Below are positions 41,092-41,771 of a stretch of 41,771 nt of DNA, one piece after another; positions within the stretch are counted from its first letter, which is position 1; every line of letters starts with the position of its first letter. Source of the stretch: an uncultured Planctomycetales bacterium (GTDB lineage: Bacteria > Planctomycetota > Planctomycetia > Isosphaerales > Isosphaeraceae); assembly GCA_903926465.1 (NCBI GenBank), contig CAIYJE010000009.1:1-41771 (forward strand), read 5' to 3'. Under the pieces are notes generated by a model. That model had not been told where the DNA came from, did not search any database, and saw only the letters and a program-made list of their open reading frames with translations. The translations under genes were made by a program, and so were the position numbers.

Positions 41092-41402
41092 ACGGCCTCT
41101 CCATAGTTTCCATTGGAAGCAGGGCCTGGAGGGGCGACCGTAGCTGCCTCAAGCGAGTGACAAAGTTCGCCCATCAGGCGCATGTTCTCGGTCTCGATGG
41201 CCAGACTCTGCGTGTGCATTTCAACCAGTTGGCGAAGAAAAATCTTGGTGCCAGGATCATTTTCAGACTGGAGCCGCAGAACGTCCGCGTTGGCGGCACG
41301 TACCAGGTAGTCCATGAATTGCAGTTTGCCACGAATCGAGGACGTGAGCTTATCAAGCGAAGCTCGTTCCGAAGAAAGCGGTGGCGAAGTCAGACGCGAC
41401 AT
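41088..41402 (-). CDS. Small helical protein B of a paralogous pair
   Basis: The ATG at 41400-41402 has GGAG 9 nt upstream, which fixes the start; a TTG at 41417 would add five residues. The 104-residue product is helical: ERASLDKLTSSIRGKLQFMD, YLVRAANADVLRLQSENDPG and FLRQLVEMHTQSLAIETENM. It then has a Pro/Gly-rich tail. It aligns without gaps to the downstream protein over about 65 residues (GKLQFMDYL with GQTQFLLYL; LQSENDPGTKIFL with LESEGDASHASFL; QLVEMHTQSL with KLLGMYTSQL). The pair therefore arose by tandem duplication. No known domain is visible. Stop and start overlap (ATGA) imply equal expression, as in obligate heterodimers. Confidence 0.75.
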   Translation of the reverse strand: MSRLTSPPLSSERASLDKLTSSIRGKLQFMDYLVRAANADVLRLQSENDPGTKIFLRQLVEMHTQSLAIETENMRLMGELCHSLEAATVAPPGPASNGNYGEAV

Positions 41403-41713
41403 CCTGAATGTCTCCAACCACGAAGGGGGATAGGGCTGGTGTTGATTCCTTCAAAAGCCTTCAGGAATGACTCACGAGTCGAATTAGTCGCAAAATCAGG
41501 CAAAATACGGTAAACGAGCCGAAAAATCGACTCCCCAACTATTCATGCCTGAAACAACGTGTTTTTTTCGAAACACATGAGATCGTAGTATTGTGAACGA
41601 ACCGCCTGAGTCTGTCTAGCGGGTAACCCTGGTCAGGGCTGTTGACAGTTTCAGTCTGGAGGCTATAGATAGTTTCTCATTCACCTGGTTGTTCAACAAC
41701 TTGAGGCAGACGC
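41403..41713. other. Intergenic region between small paralogs and a probable IS end
   Basis: No gene is visible. The first part contains the divergent promoter region of the small-protein pair. CAGGGCTGTTGACAG at 41634-41648 resembles the outer end I associate with ISAs1-type elements and lies 80 nt before the transposase-like start; the match is from memory only. Confidence 0.35.
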
Positions 41714-41771
41714 ATGGATGCGGCATCGAGCAGTTCGCTATTGGCACATCTTTCGGCCATCCCTGACCCCC
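41714..41771 (+). CDS. Probable ISAs1-family transposase, first 19 codons only
   Basis: The frame from ATG 41714 reads MDAASSSSLLAHLSAIPDP and runs off the window. 'LL.HL..IPDPR' is the typical opening of ISAs1-type transposases (the DDE_Tnp_1-associated N-terminal domain), which usually continue RR-x-G-x-R-HPL. Only 19 residues are visible, so this is tentative. TTGAGG lies about 10 nt upstream. Confidence 0.45.
   Translation, partial: MDAASSSSLLAHLSAIPDP

Overview
The window looks like the chromosome of a member of the Planctomycetota. It carries several families that are abundant in that phylum: a DUF1592/DUF1588/DUF1585 cytochrome paired with a DUF1552 protein, a DUF1501 protein, a Tat-exported Gfo/Idh/MocA oxidoreductase, a very large Ser/Thr kinase with an extracellular beta-helix-like tail, and an ExeA-type AAA ATPase. 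Shine-Dalgarno sites are patchy and GTG starts occur. No database search was possible, so the assignment rests on recognised families and motifs.

Layout. 1-2120 (minus): 5' part of a long collagen-like (Gly-X-Y) gene running off the left edge. 2503-3870: a VOC-family gene, then a gene graveyard in which a truncated ureD (minus) with two in-frame nonsense codons abuts the 3' tail of a porin gene (plus) that still keeps its terminator. 4236-6468: an octaheme HAO-like cytochrome overlapping an 8-TM protein built from two related halves. 6732-10392: the DUF1592/DUF1552 pair. 10496-11182 (minus): a phosphoglycolate-phosphatase-like HAD enzyme. 11704-13524: a GT-B/capsule-type glycosyltransferase convergent with a five-gene minus-strand operon (pseB, SpsF/PseF-like, pseG-pseH fusion, pseI, pseC) that covers all enzyme steps from UDP-GlcNAc to CMP-pseudaminic acid. 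A small inverted-repeat element (MITE-like) separates the two and supplies the pseC stop codon; related copies or ends lie at 11279-11370 and 31927-31951.

19827-23680 holds the Gfo/Idh/MocA oxidoreductase, tRNA-Leu(CAG), a secreted hypothetical protein and queC. 24276-27631 is a translation/GTPase/cofactor operon (rpmA, obgE, coaX, mnmE-like); the last two gene products have unusual features (a Met where type III pantothenate kinases have Asp, and a missing CxGK tail). 27656-34645 (minus) holds the giant kinase and a large U32 (RlhA-like) protein. 35156-40697 (plus) holds a secreted hypothetical, a VanZ-like protein, a DUF1501 protein, an AAA ATPase and a polyprenol-phosphate-mannose-synthase-like GT2. 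The right end has two overlapping small genes encoding paralogous helical proteins, and the first codons of a probable ISAs1-type transposase.

The most interesting points are the pse operon with its fused and non-canonical enzymes, the HAO-like cytochrome with an internally duplicated His-bearing membrane partner, the eroded urease/porin locus, the MITE-like family that shapes gene ends, and the tandem pair of small paralogs.
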